From positions 1 to 64,000 of the forward strand of contig NZ_FRCT01000007.1 in NCBI RefSeq assembly GCF_900143025.1: a DNA stretch of 64,000 nucleotides, given 5' to 3'. The position numbers and the translations under genes were made by a program. The notes beneath the pieces are model-generated. The model did no database searches. It saw only the letters and a list, made by a program, of their open reading frames with translations, and was not told the DNA's origin. Position 1 is the first letter of the stretch, and every line of letters starts with the position of its first letter. The DNA comes from Ruminococcus flavefaciens (lineage in GTDB: Bacteria > Bacillota > Clostridia > Oscillospirales > Ruminococcaceae). Positions 50,553-59,532 of the stretch are shown piece by piece.

Positions 50553-53267
50553 TTACTTAGCCATAGGGTCAAGTGTCGATATCTTATTGAGGAGATATTC
50601 CTGTATTCTCAGTGCATCATTTGAAGTTATGCCCTTGCTGCTGATATCAACATCGGCATTAGCCTTGCCCTGTGCAGTTATAGCGGACTTATCCGAGCCG
50701 CCCTCACCGTACTTATTCGGATTTGCAAGGCTCTGCATGATAAGAACTATATCTGACATATCAACTTCGCCGTCACAGTTTGAGTCGCCCCATACAGTTA
50801 CGGTAACACCGCCGTTTGTAGTGGTTGTTACAGGCTCTGTTGTGGTCGTTGAAGTGGTAGTCGTTTCTGTTGTTGTAGTTGTAGTCTCAGTGGTCGTTGT
50901 AGTAGTTGTTGTCGTGGTTGTGGTAGTAGTTGTTGTTGTAACAACAGTCGGCTCCTTCACGAAAACAGTATAGTTTATAACATTGCCTGTCATTCCGTTT
51001 GTGCCGAGAACTACCTTTTCGCCTGCCTCAACAGTCTTTTTGTATGCCACGAAGCTTACACCATTGCTTGAAGCTGCTGTAAGGTCTGTTCTTGTGTAGC
51101 TGCCCAGCCATGAAGGAACGGAATTTGCCTCCTCCTCGCGGGTATCAACGAGAACATAGACCTCCGACTTGGCTGCTGCTGTGAATTCCGCAAGGTCCGC
51201 ATCTGTATTCTTTGAATTGCAGGCAGTCATAATGTACTCGCAGTTTTCAAGCTCGGACGAAAGTGAAGTATATGTAAAGTCTCTGTCGCCGTAGATAGGA
51301 CCGCCTGTCTTGTTGGACTCCATAAGCTTCCATGAACCTGAGTTAGCGTTGTCCTTAACGAGGAAATTCTTCACAAGCTTGCCGTTTACAGGCTCGGGAG
51401 GAGTATTGTTCAGCTTAACGTTAGGTCTTGCAGGAAGCTGAGCCTCTGTGCCAAGATAGAAGCTTGGGTGTGGCGGCTGATTGTATGAGGACTGCTGACA
51501 GCCGCACTGCATACGATACTGCATATCGTGCATGAGAGTTGTCAGTCTGTACTTTGTCTCAGTATTTGTACACCATACGCGAAGCTTTGAGTTATCCTCA
51601 GTTCTGAGAACAAGCTCCTCGCGCCAGTCGCCGAAGAGGTCGGCTGTAAGACAAGGAACAGCCTTTGTGCCGTTATTTGAAGCACAGCCTGTAGCTGTGA
51701 AAATTGTCGGATAATTGTTTATTGCCGCACCGTCTGTAATGTTGATATCATCAAGAAGCTCGCGCTCCAGATCGCCGTCCCAGTAGATAAGGAAGTTTGT
51801 AGCAGGCCACTTGTTGCCTATCTGCTTGCCTGAAACATCAAATACTGCATTAGCAGGTCTTGAGCCCCAGAACTCCGCACCGCTGTTGCCAGCAACGATA
51901 TTGTCTGCGCAGCAGCGTCCCGTATCCTTATCGCCGTCGTAATGCCAGATTATCTGACCGTTTCTGCCGTCAACGAGAGAAATACCGTAATTTCCGTCCT
52001 CGTGGCAGATAAATACCTCCTGACCCTCATGGTTGGGGTCAAGGTCGCCGATGTGCATAGCATCGCCGTGCATCTTCTTTGTGGACCAGAGAAGCTTTCC
52101 ATTGTCATTGATACAGCAAGCGCCCATGCAGACCTCCTGTCTGCCGTCGTTATCGAAGTCAGCCACCATTACGTTGTGGTTTCCGCAGCCGTAAGCAGGG
52201 TCATTCTTATTGAATCCAGTATCGAATACCCACTTCTTAACCAGCTTGCCGTCCTTTACATCAACAGCCGAAAGTGTGAGTCTTGTATAATATCCTCTGC
52301 CGTAAACTGCCGAAGGGTGAACGCCGTCAAGGTAAGCAATAGCGCAGTTGTAACGCTCGCAGCGGTTTCCGTAGTTATCGCCCCATGTGCTCTTGGCTTC
52401 GTTGCCTGTAGCAGTACCTCTCGGTACAGGGAAATCTATGGTATCCAGAGCCGCACCTGTTGCGCCTTCAAAAAGTGTCATGTACTCGGGACCTGTAAGA
52501 ATAGTACCTGCGCTGTCAACATAATTGGCATTACCATTGCCTATTACCTTACCCGTACCGTCAACAGTACCGTCGCAGGTCTTAGTTATAAGCTCTGCCT
52601 TTCCGTCGCAGTCGAAGTCTGCAACAGCCATTTGAGTATAGTGCTGACCTGCGCGGATATTCCTGCCCATGTCGATACGCCAGAGCTGCTTGCCTGTGAG
52701 GGTGTAGCAGTCAATATAAACCTTGCTCGTATAGCCTGTCTTGGAGTTATCCTGCGAGTCGTTAGGATCCCATTTCACGAATATCTCATACTGTCCGTCG
52801 CCGTCAACATCGCCTGCACAGCAGTCGTTGGGCGAATAGATACTTCCAGGACTTTTCAGCGGTATATCGAAGTAATTCGAGCCCGACGTAAAGCGGCAGT
52901 CCTCTGAATTCACCACATTGCCGTTAACGAGAGTATCAACGCGGTACTTTGAGCTTGAATTGCCGCTTGCGTCCCAGTAATTCGTAGGGTCGCCCGACTT
53001 GCTCGTGTAAATGAGCTGACCATCGCGGAAGAGCTGGAACTCAGCGTTATCGTCGTCATTTGCATTAAATCTCCAGCTTATGAACATACCGTTGCCAGAC
53101 TTTATGGCGTAAACTCCGCGGTCAAGGTACTCCATTACAGCAGAACCGTTTCCGCCATTTCCGTAAGCGGCGTCAGCAATGAGAGAGGTACTCATGCTGA
53201 GGCTTGAGCTTGCAGCAACTGCGAGAGAGGCAGCAGCGGCTGTAAGTTTCTTTAATTTAAAATTCAT
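50553..53267 (-). CDS. Dockerin-bearing PL11 rhamnogalacturonan lyase
   Basis: 904 residues. Secreted cellulosomal pectin-degrading enzyme of polysaccharide lyase family 11 (YesW/YesX type), cleaving rhamnogalacturonan I by beta-elimination. Order: signal peptide (about 1-34), PL11 beta-propeller (about 38-625), an extra beta-domain of unknown role (about 630-770, with VYVLVDTREE and PSWLGSY), a Thr-run linker, dockerin (about 825-904). The calcium-binding repeats of the propeller are plain: AGDVDGDGQYEIFVKWDP, VADFDCDGKAELITKT, VADFDNDGRQEVCMG. The dockerin loop is DSNCDGEVDMSD. GGGGG lies six bases upstream of ATG. Promoter 53323-53351. Confidence 0.95.
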   Translation of the reverse strand: MNFKLKKLTAAAASLAVAASSSLSMSTSLIADAAYGNGGNGSAVMEYLDRGVYAIKSGNGMFISWRFNANDDDNAEFQLFRDGQLIYTSKSGDPTNYWDASGNSSSKYRVDTLVNGNVVNSEDCRFTSGSNYFDIPLKSPGSIYSPNDCCAGDVDGDGQYEIFVKWDPNDSQDNSKTGYTSKVYIDCYTLTGKQLWRIDMGRNIRAGQHYTQMAVADFDCDGKAELITKTCDGTVDGTGKVIGNGNANYVDSAGTILTGPEYMTLFEGATGAALDTIDFPVPRGTATGNEAKSTWGDNYGNRCERYNCAIAYLDGVHPSAVYGRGYYTRLTLSAVDVKDGKLVKKWVFDTGFNKNDPAYGCGNHNVMVADFDNDGRQEVCMGACCINDNGKLLWSTKKMHGDAMHIGDLDPNHEGQEVFICHEDGNYGISLVDGRNGQIIWHYDGDKDTGRCCADNIVAGNSGAEFWGSRPANAVFDVSGKQIGNKWPATNFLIYWDGDLERELLDDINITDGAAINNYPTIFTATGCASNNGTKAVPCLTADLFGDWREELVLRTEDNSKLRVWCTNTETKYRLTTLMHDMQYRMQCGCQQSSYNQPPHPSFYLGTEAQLPARPNVKLNNTPPEPVNGKLVKNFLVKDNANSGSWKLMESNKTGGPIYGDRDFTYTSLSSELENCEYIMTACNSKNTDADLAEFTAAAKSEVYVLVDTREEEANSVPSWLGSYTRTDLTAASSNGVSFVAYKKTVEAGEKVVLGTNGMTGNVINYTVFVKEPTVVTTTTTTTTTTTTTTTTTETTTTTTETTTTSTTTTEPVTTTTNGGVTVTVWGDSNCDGEVDMSDIVLIMQSLANPNKYGEGGSDKSAITAQGKANADVDISSKGITSNDALRIQEYLLNKISTLDPMAK

Positions 53268-53297
53268 TGATTATTCCCCCAATGATTTATATTTTTT

Positions 53298-53310
53298 GGA
53301 CATAATGTCC
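53298..53310. promoter_or_regulatory. Palindrome GGACATAATGTCC downstream of the PL11 promoter
   Basis: 13-bp perfect palindrome positioned just after the expected transcription start, where a repressor could act. Confidence 0.4.
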
Positions 53311-53322
53311 CATGTCAATATT

Positions 53323-53351
53323 ATTATACTATTTTGTTCACGATTTGGCAA
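53323..53351 (-). promoter_or_regulatory. PL11 lyase promoter
   Basis: Minus strand TTGCCA (53346-53351), 17-base spacer, TATAAT (53323-53328). Confidence 0.75.
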
Positions 53352-53660
53352 TGATTTATTGTCTCTTTTTTACGCGATTTTACCGCACAAATGTGCTTAT
53401 ATGTAAAATAATGACATATAAAAACAGCATAACATCATTATATTACACAAAGGCAGACTGATAGTTCGCCTGTGAGCCCTTAGACTTTAGCCGTTAGCCT
53501 TTTGAGAGCGAATTTCAGCGTCCCGTCAAAGTACAATTATCAACTTTGAATATTGCCGCCCACGACTACATAATTCTCAACTCTCAACTAAAAAGCCGTC
53601 TGCACAGTAAAATCTAACAAATACAAACGGCTAAGTTTATGCAAAACATAGAACTGAAAA
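53352..53660. other. Intergenic region without a gene
   Basis: No coding frame has a plausible start. It holds small words (AGCCGTTAGCC, AAAGCCGTC) that recur in the gaps at 37.7 and 45 kb, which may be scraps of repeats. Confidence 0.4.
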
Positions 53661-53726
53661 TATTTTTTTCTGATAATCAATGGTTTTCCATTGAATTTCT
53701 TGGTTTTTCAGCCCTATTATAGAAAG
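53661..53726. repeat. Short interspersed repeat II, copy 2
   Basis: Matches 11731-11795: ATAATCAATGGTTTTCCATTG, then T-rich DNA and GCCCTATTATAGAAAG. Here CAATGG-TTTT-CCATTG is a perfect hairpin. Confidence 0.55.
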
Positions 53727-53730
53727 GGCT

Positions 53731-54066
53731 AAATAGCCGTGACATCTATATAGAAGTTTTACGCTTATTATTGAGAGACCCCCTTTTGAAAAAGGGCTTT
53801 TCTCAAACTCTCTCCCTAAAACTTTCAGTTTTATTTTTTCTCAGATAGGGCTCGCAGAAAACAAAAAGCTCTGTAATACACAGAGCGAGCCCTATCTGAG
53901 AAAAAATCAGCTAAAAAAGTCTTTGGAAAGGGGTTCGGGGTTACTCCCCACAGTGTGGGGAGATGCCCGAAGGGCAGAGGGGCGCGCCTCCGTCAGAGGA
54001 AGCCTTTCTTCAGAAAGGTTTCCCCCGATAAATAGTATAAGCTGATATATAGGTATCACAGTTATC
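53731..54066. repeat. Foldback repeat family, copy 3, with a nested palindromic insert
   Basis: Ends are ATAGCCGTGACATCTATATAG on the left and the imperfect inverse TATATAGGTATCACAGTTAT on the right. The central perfect inverted repeat is 23 bp (53833-53855 / 53885-53907). A segment of about 58 bases (53941-53998), absent from copies 1 and 2, splits the last hairpin and itself holds CTCCCCACAGTGTGGGGAG and GCCCGAAGGGC foldbacks, like a REP-type element. Confidence 0.85.
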
Positions 54067-54077
54067 CGTCCTTTATA

Positions 54078-55184
54078 TCAGCCTATTAAGAACTGAACTC
54101 CTAAAAGAAGTGCCAGAAGTGCAAAGTTTATGACTGAAAATACTGCAAAATATCGTCCTGTCTGCGCATTTTTATCCTTGCGGTATATCTGGAAGGATAT
54201 AAGACTTGCCAGCGACGCGATAAGCGTTCCGAATCCGCCAATGTCCACTCCGAGGAGAAGCTGCGTACCGTTATCAGTGAACTCCGCCAGCATTACAGCC
54301 GCAGGCACATTACTGATGACCTGTGAAAGAAGTGCTCCCGATATAAGCTCTCTGCCTGTAAGTATACGGGAGAAAAAGTCGCTTACAGCTTCTATTCTTG
54401 CGATATTTCCAACGAAAACGAAGAAGCCCACAAAAGTAGCAAGAAGCGCATAATCCACCTTGCCAAGCAGCTTTATATCGCATATTACCGCTGCCGCAAC
54501 CGCCGCTATAAGGCACCCCCAGTCAGGGATAAGCCTGAACACAGCCGCGATACACACAAGGAAAAGTCCCGTATACACAGCCGCTTTCAGCTTTGGTATC
54601 TCCGTATCCTTGCTTTCGGGGGCTTTGCACTTGTCCTTCGGCAGAAGCAGTGTAAGTCCCATTACAGCCGCAAGTCCCACAACTCCGACGGGCAGCATAG
54701 TTTTAAGAAAAGTCATTGCCGTAAGCCCGTATTTATCGTATAGGAACAAATTCTGTGGATTTCCCACGGGAGTCATCATGCTTCCTAAGTTTGACGCCGC
54801 AGTTTCAAGGACTACCGTGAGTATAAGGCTCTTGCTGTCATTGATACTGCCGAAAATAAGCAGCGTAAGGGGCACAAAGGTAATAAGTGCAACGTCATTT
54901 GTTACAAGCATGGCACTGAAAAAGCATATGAGCGTAAGCACCGCACCAAGTCTGCGGACTGTGCCTGTTTTGCTCAAAAGCACCTTTGTAAGCTTATCGA
55001 AAATGCCAATACTACGCAGTCCCGCAACAGCCGCCATGAGCGCAAAAAGCTCGATGAGCACTGTCCTGTTGCAGTAACCGATATACTCCTTATCGGGCGG
55101 TATTATGAACATTGTCGCCGCAGCAAGCAGCAGAGATATAACAAGTACAGGCTGAGCCTTTATATATTTACGCAATCCCGTCAT
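54078..55184 (-). CDS. Anion transporter of the CitMHS/ArsB-like (IT) superfamily
   Basis: 368 residues with about 10-11 membrane helices. Two inverted halves carry the hallmark Asn-Pro loops: LGSMMTPVGNPQNLFLYDKY and the C-terminal SNVPAAVMLAEF. The first, with VTNDVALITFVPLTL, is typical of PF03600 permeases for citrate, dicarboxylates, sulfate or arsenite; the sequence does not fix the substrate. ATG overlaps the GNAT stop by four bases, so the two are coupled. Confidence 0.85.
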   Translation of the reverse strand: MTGLRKYIKAQPVLVISLLLAAATMFIIPPDKEYIGYCNRTVLIELFALMAAVAGLRSIGIFDKLTKVLLSKTGTVRRLGAVLTLICFFSAMLVTNDVALITFVPLTLLIFGSINDSKSLILTVVLETAASNLGSMMTPVGNPQNLFLYDKYGLTAMTFLKTMLPVGVVGLAAVMGLTLLLPKDKCKAPESKDTEIPKLKAAVYTGLFLVCIAAVFRLIPDWGCLIAAVAAAVICDIKLLGKVDYALLATFVGFFVFVGNIARIEAVSDFFSRILTGRELISGALLSQVISNVPAAVMLAEFTDNGTQLLLGVDIGGFGTLIASLASLISFQIYRKDKNAQTGRYFAVFSVINFALLALLLGVQFLIG

Positions 55185-55636
55185 ACTGTCTCCTTAGTCA
55201 TAAGACCGTAATGCGAGAGCCTGTAGCCCTTGCTGAAATAGCATGAAAAAGCCGCTTCGTTTTCCTCTTCTATCTCAAGCTTGAAGCGGACAGCCTGTGG
55301 GAACTCTTTTTCTATAAACTTCAAAAGCGCAGTACCTATCCCAAATCTTCGGTATTCGGGCTTTATGTAAAGGTCTTCGAGCCATACGCAAATACCGCCG
55401 TATTCCGTGGTATAGCCCAGTGCTGTCATTGCATAGCCCGCAGCCTCGCCGTTGAATTCAAGCATAAAGCCCCGCAGGAAAGGCATATCGCTGATACAGT
55501 CCTCAAAGTCCTTTTCGAGCACACTGTCCGATGACTTGTGTATCACCGCAGGAGAGTCGTAAAACTCCCTCATCATAGCCATTACCTCGCACTTGTCGTC
55601 AGGAGCAAGCTCACGAATATTGATATCCTTTTTCAT
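55181..55636 (-). CDS. GNAT-family N-acetyltransferase
   Basis: 151 residues. Acetyl-CoA loop LYIKPEYRRFGIGTALLKFI and ending CYFSKGYRLSHYGLMTK. Start ATG 55636, five bases after AAAGGAAG. First gene of a two-gene unit with the transporter, a pairing seen for detoxification genes; the substrate is unknown. Confidence 0.83.
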   Translation of the reverse strand: MKKDINIRELAPDDKCEVMAMMREFYDSPAVIHKSSDSVLEKDFEDCISDMPFLRGFMLEFNGEAAGYAMTALGYTTEYGGICVWLEDLYIKPEYRRFGIGTALLKFIEKEFPQAVRFKLEIEEENEAAFSCYFSKGYRLSHYGLMTKETV

Positions 55637-55736
55637 ATTATCTTCCTTTCGCATTAACTGCAAAAATGATTATACCACTTTTTTCCGCCAACGTCAACAA
55701 GAAAACCGCTTATTTCTGATGCTTGAAGAGGATATA

Positions 55737-55765
55737 TTGACACTAAAAAAATATTACTGTATAAT
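55737..55765 (+). promoter_or_regulatory. Promoter of the second nitroreductase gene
   Basis: TTGACA (55737-55742), 17-base spacer, TATAAT (55760-55765). Confidence 0.85.
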
Positions 55766-55802
55766 GATAAATATATAAATCTAAAACACGGGAGGAATAA
55801 CA

Positions 55803-56390
55803 ATGGATCAGATAAAAAACAGAAGAAGCATCAGAAAATACACCTCACAGCCCGTTGAAAAGGAGCTCATAGATGAAGTACTCAGTGCCGCTATCCTTGC
55901 TCCGTCAGCTAAAAACCGACAGCCGTGGAAGTTCATTGTCTACAGCGAGAACTCCAAAAAGGAGCTTCTTTCCGCAATGGAAAAAGGACTCATAAAAACA
56001 AAAGCAGAGTTTGCAAATATGCCGAATTCGGAATATATGCTGTCCGATGCCTTCAATACACTTAAAATAATGCAGGAAGCTCCTGTGATAATAATGGTGC
56101 TCAATACAAACGGCAGCTCCCCATTCAGCGAAATTGACACCTTTGCCCGTATCACCGAGATTTGCGACAGTCTTTCCATTGGTGCAGCTATCGAAAATAT
56201 GCTTCTCAAAGCAACAGAGCTGGGGCTCGGAACATTATGGATAGCAAACACCTGCTATGCCTACAATGAGCTTGCTGAATTTATCGGAACGAAGTCACAG
56301 CTTATCGGCGCAGTTGCACTCGGCTATGCTGCGGAAGTTCCATTTCCGAGACCTCGCAAGTCTCTTGATGAAGTCGCAGAATACAGATGA
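55803..56390 (+). CDS. Nitroreductase-family flavoprotein
   Basis: 195 residues. FMN motifs KNRRSIRKYTSQPV and LAPSAKNRQPWKFIVYS at the N-terminus, and ENMLLKATELGLGTLWIAN in the C-terminal half; the set is complete. Likely an NAD(P)H-dependent FMN oxidoreductase. Its second motif is canonical, unlike the shorter member at 48186-48713. GGGAGG lies seven bases before ATG. Confidence 0.9.
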   Translation: MDQIKNRRSIRKYTSQPVEKELIDEVLSAAILAPSAKNRQPWKFIVYSENSKKELLSAMEKGLIKTKAEFANMPNSEYMLSDAFNTLKIMQEAPVIIMVLNTNGSSPFSEIDTFARITEICDSLSIGAAIENMLLKATELGLGTLWIANTCYAYNELAEFIGTKSQLIGAVALGYAAEVPFPRPRKSLDEVAEYR

Positions 56391-56394
56391 AAAA

Positions 56395-56433
56395 AGTCCG
56401 AAAGCAGTCTTCCTGACCGCTTTCGGACTTCAT
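56395..56433 (+). terminator. Terminator after the second nitroreductase gene
   Basis: 12-bp stem AAGTCCGAAAGC / GCTTTCGGACTT; T-run weak on the plus strand, A/T-rich on the other, so it may serve both convergent genes. Confidence 0.75.
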
Positions 56434-56466
56434 TGCCGCACTTATTATGCACAGCTCATACCATTA

Positions 56467-59313
56467 TCAGACAAATGCCTTTATTTCGCCTGATAAGAAC
56501 TTTTTAAGCAGAACGAGATCGTCCTCGGTTATTGCACCGTCGCCGTTGATATCTGCTGCCTCGAAGCGCTCTGCGTCGCCGTCAACAGCTGCATTTCTCA
56601 TACTGCAAAGGTCGAATACGTCAACTTCACCGTCGACGTTAAGGTCGCCGAGTATATATTCACCCGCAGGAGTATTGGGCTTCCACCAGTTCAGATTGAA
56701 GAGATAGCTCTCTCCTCCCGTGAATACCAGATATACGTCATGCTTACCGCTTACAGCCTCGATATTGCAGGTCGTTGTTGTCCAGTCCTGCCAGCCGCCT
56801 GTGCTTGAAACCTCTGCCTTGCCTATGAGCTTGCCGTCAGCACTGTCAAGTCTTACCTCGATATTGCCGCCCGAGCCGTTTGAAGCTACGCGGAGATCAA
56901 TTTTATCTGCGCCTGTAAGGTCGATATCCTTGAAGCCTATGTAGTCGCCGTCCTCGATGTAGCCTACATCACTTCCGCCCTCAGAACAGTTCTCAACGTC
57001 AATACCTGACTTATAATCGTAATTCTCAGCTTCGATAACATTGCTGTCATTTCCGCCCACACCCTTTATACGGAGGATATGGCTTGATTTGCTGAGTATC
57101 TTTCCTTCTCTGTCAAGGACGTAAATACGGTACTCGCCTTCCGTTGCGGGAGTCCTTATACTTCCCGTACTTCCGCCTGCTCTTGTCATATCAGCTCCTG
57201 CCTTGAAGCTTGTTGTGCCGTCGGGAGCTATCCATACATTGCCGTCTACCTTTCTTACGGGGAGCTTGCTGCCGCCTGTAGTTGCACAGCTTGCAGGGAA
57301 TGCATAATCAGCCGCGGATTTAAGCCATGAGGGCATAAGACTGCGATATTCATCGGTGATACCCGAATTAAGGCATACCTTGTACTGAGCAAAAGGCCAT
57401 ACGTTATCGGATACTACGATAGGAGTATCAATGTCGCTGTACGGCGGATTTTTACCCATTTTGTTCACAGTAGCGTATGTACGCTTTATTGTGAGGTGGT
57501 GCTTGTCACCGTATTCCTCACAGTTGATAGTATAAGTTACATTAGGGCTTATTTCGAGAACATTGTCGTTCTCCTCGATATATGTAGTACCCTCGTCGTT
57601 ATGGAGTCCGTAGGTAGGTGCTCCCGGACCGCCTGCGGGTATGCCCTGTACGTAGTTCTCGTTGATTATAGTGCCAGGCATCTGACCTATAGTGTAGATA
57701 CCGCCGCTGTCGTGGAGACGGTTCAGAGAATTTATTACTCTGTTATAGCATATCATATTATCGCGGCAGGTGGTGCTGTCCTTGAAATTGCACCAGCCCC
57801 AGCCCAGATGTATGCCGTTGTAGGCAGTCTTTTCGATAGTATTATTGAGTATCTTCACAGAGTCAACGAAATATGCCGTAATAGCTGCACAGCCGCCGAA
57901 ACCGTGAACTACGCTTATATCGTAAAGCAAATTCTCAGTGATGAGGTCGTTCTTGCATAAGCCCTCGACCTCCTTCGGGAACTTCTCGTGATTGTTCCAC
58001 GCAGCATCGCCTATGTAGATATGCTGCGGGTGACCCACTGTAATACCGCTTGAAGTGATATCGGTAACGAAGTTTCCGCGCACCTCTGAATTTATAACGT
58101 CATTGGTCATTGAGATACCGTCTGCACCTGTATGCTTTACAACATTGCCTGTGAGCTTTATGTTGTCGCTGCTTGTGATATGTATAGCAGCAGGCAGAGT
58201 ATCTACCATTTCGTACTTCTTGGAGTGCCAGTTCGAGTCCGCAAAGGCAGTATAGCTCTGAGCAGCCTGACAGGTAGTTTTTCCGTGTGAGCCTGCTACC
58301 TCTGTGAGCTGATAATCCGTATTTGCAAAGGTTATGCCGCTGAAGCTGATATTCTGAACACGTTCGGTCAAAGAATTTCCGGCGATTTTTATAAGTCCGT
58401 CAGCAACAGGAGCTTCAACATCTGCGGTAGTCATATCCTCGCCGCTGCGTGGGTAATAGTACAGCACCTTCTGAGTCTTGTCGAAGAAAAATTCTCCCTC
58501 GCTGTCAACGAACGAAAATGCATTGTAGATAGTATGAGTACCGCCTGTACTGAAGCCTGCTCCCCAGCCGGGAGTCTGAGCTATAGCACCGTAGGGCTGC
58601 TGCATGAGCAGTATCATTCTGCTGCCGTCGTACTTGATATCACGGGAGCAGACTATATTTTCGTTCCATGTAGTACCGTTTACTACCTCAAGGTCATCGA
58701 AATTTGAAGTTACACGAGGCATAGAGCCTGCATCATAAACGATACCATCACTCTTTTTGCCAGAGTCCCAAGCCCAATCGGCCTGTCCTGCGGTTATGTT
58801 GTAGTCGCCGTAGCCGCCCTTTGCCTGCACCTGCACGCTGCCCATATTGGCACGGCGGTCGTTGACATAAAGGTTCCTCAGCTTGATATCTCTGTCAAGA
58901 GGTGCCGACCAGAGCTTGTCGTTGAATTTAGTCCAGCCTGTGACCTTCTGTGCGCCGTTGATAACAGGCTCTTCATCACCATAGGCTTCATACCTTATGG
59001 TAAAGCCTCCTGTACCGGAGTCACGGGTATCAAACTCAACAGGCTTTGTTACGCGGTAATCACCGCCGCGTAGATACACGACGATATCTCCCGTCATGCT
59101 GCCGTTGATCTTTCGCACCTCGTCACGGGCTTTCTCAAGTGTTGCGAATGGTGCTTCCACGGAGCCGTCACCGCTGTCGCTTCCGTCAGGCGCAACAAAA
59201 AAGACCGCCTGAGTACCTGCGGCAGTTGAGTTAACTGCAATATTTCCCGTGTCAACAGCCGACATGACTGCTGCCAGACTGACAGCAATTGCTGACATTC
59301 GTTTCAGGATCAT
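56467..59313 (-). CDS. Dockerin-bearing right-handed beta-helix enzyme, GH141-like, with CBM6
   Basis: 948 residues. Signal peptide (about 1-32), a large right-handed beta-helix domain (about 38-725) beginning VAPDGSDSGDGSVEAPFATL, a CBM6 module (about 735-880: VIEAENYDYKSGIDVENC to LFNLNWWKP) and a dockerin (about 885-948). The beta-helix with ALEKARDEVR-like opening and repeated HNxI/GxxIG turns resembles family GH141 (fucosidase/xylanase), but GH120-like and other beta-helix families cannot be excluded by eye. The dockerin differs from the others: two regular loops DLNVDGEVDVFD and DINGDGAITEDD without the LANPxKYG helix. AGGAGG lies six bases before ATG. Confidence 0.85.
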   Translation of the reverse strand: MILKRMSAIAVSLAAVMSAVDTGNIAVNSTAAGTQAVFFVAPDGSDSGDGSVEAPFATLEKARDEVRKINGSMTGDIVVYLRGGDYRVTKPVEFDTRDSGTGGFTIRYEAYGDEEPVINGAQKVTGWTKFNDKLWSAPLDRDIKLRNLYVNDRRANMGSVQVQAKGGYGDYNITAGQADWAWDSGKKSDGIVYDAGSMPRVTSNFDDLEVVNGTTWNENIVCSRDIKYDGSRMILLMQQPYGAIAQTPGWGAGFSTGGTHTIYNAFSFVDSEGEFFFDKTQKVLYYYPRSGEDMTTADVEAPVADGLIKIAGNSLTERVQNISFSGITFANTDYQLTEVAGSHGKTTCQAAQSYTAFADSNWHSKKYEMVDTLPAAIHITSSDNIKLTGNVVKHTGADGISMTNDVINSEVRGNFVTDITSSGITVGHPQHIYIGDAAWNNHEKFPKEVEGLCKNDLITENLLYDISVVHGFGGCAAITAYFVDSVKILNNTIEKTAYNGIHLGWGWCNFKDSTTCRDNMICYNRVINSLNRLHDSGGIYTIGQMPGTIINENYVQGIPAGGPGAPTYGLHNDEGTTYIEENDNVLEISPNVTYTINCEEYGDKHHLTIKRTYATVNKMGKNPPYSDIDTPIVVSDNVWPFAQYKVCLNSGITDEYRSLMPSWLKSAADYAFPASCATTGGSKLPVRKVDGNVWIAPDGTTSFKAGADMTRAGGSTGSIRTPATEGEYRIYVLDREGKILSKSSHILRIKGVGGNDSNVIEAENYDYKSGIDVENCSEGGSDVGYIEDGDYIGFKDIDLTGADKIDLRVASNGSGGNIEVRLDSADGKLIGKAEVSSTGGWQDWTTTTCNIEAVSGKHDVYLVFTGGESYLFNLNWWKPNTPAGEYILGDLNVDGEVDVFDLCSMRNAAVDGDAERFEAADINGDGAITEDDLVLLKKFLSGEIKAFV

Positions 59314-59478
59314 AGTATTCCTCCTTATTAAATTTTAATATCCCTTCTATACTATCATTCATTCTCTCACTTTGTGCATGATAGCTATATTTTTCTTCTA
59401 TATAACAATTATAATGCAACAAGCTGCATAATAATACAACTATTTTTTCTTTTTTGGTAATATTACTATATCGCCCCC

Positions 59479-59507
59479 TTGATTTTTCCTGCCCATTATG
59501 TTATAAT
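59479..59507 (+). promoter_or_regulatory. MATE gene promoter
   Basis: TTGATT (59479-59484), 17-base spacer, TATAAT (59502-59507). Confidence 0.75.
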
Positions 59508-59532
59508 ATGTCCTATTCAGCAGGAGGTAGAT

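Noticed and set aside
50838-50945. Tandem ACA/ACC repeats as a regulatory microsatellite or CRISPR
   Set aside because: They encode the Thr-rich linker of a dockerin enzyme; similar tracts occur in the other cellulosomal genes. No CRISPR array is present in the window.
51942-52907. 321-codon open frame opposite the PL11 lyase
   Set aside because: It runs antisense to conserved propeller repeats and has no recognisable protein features.
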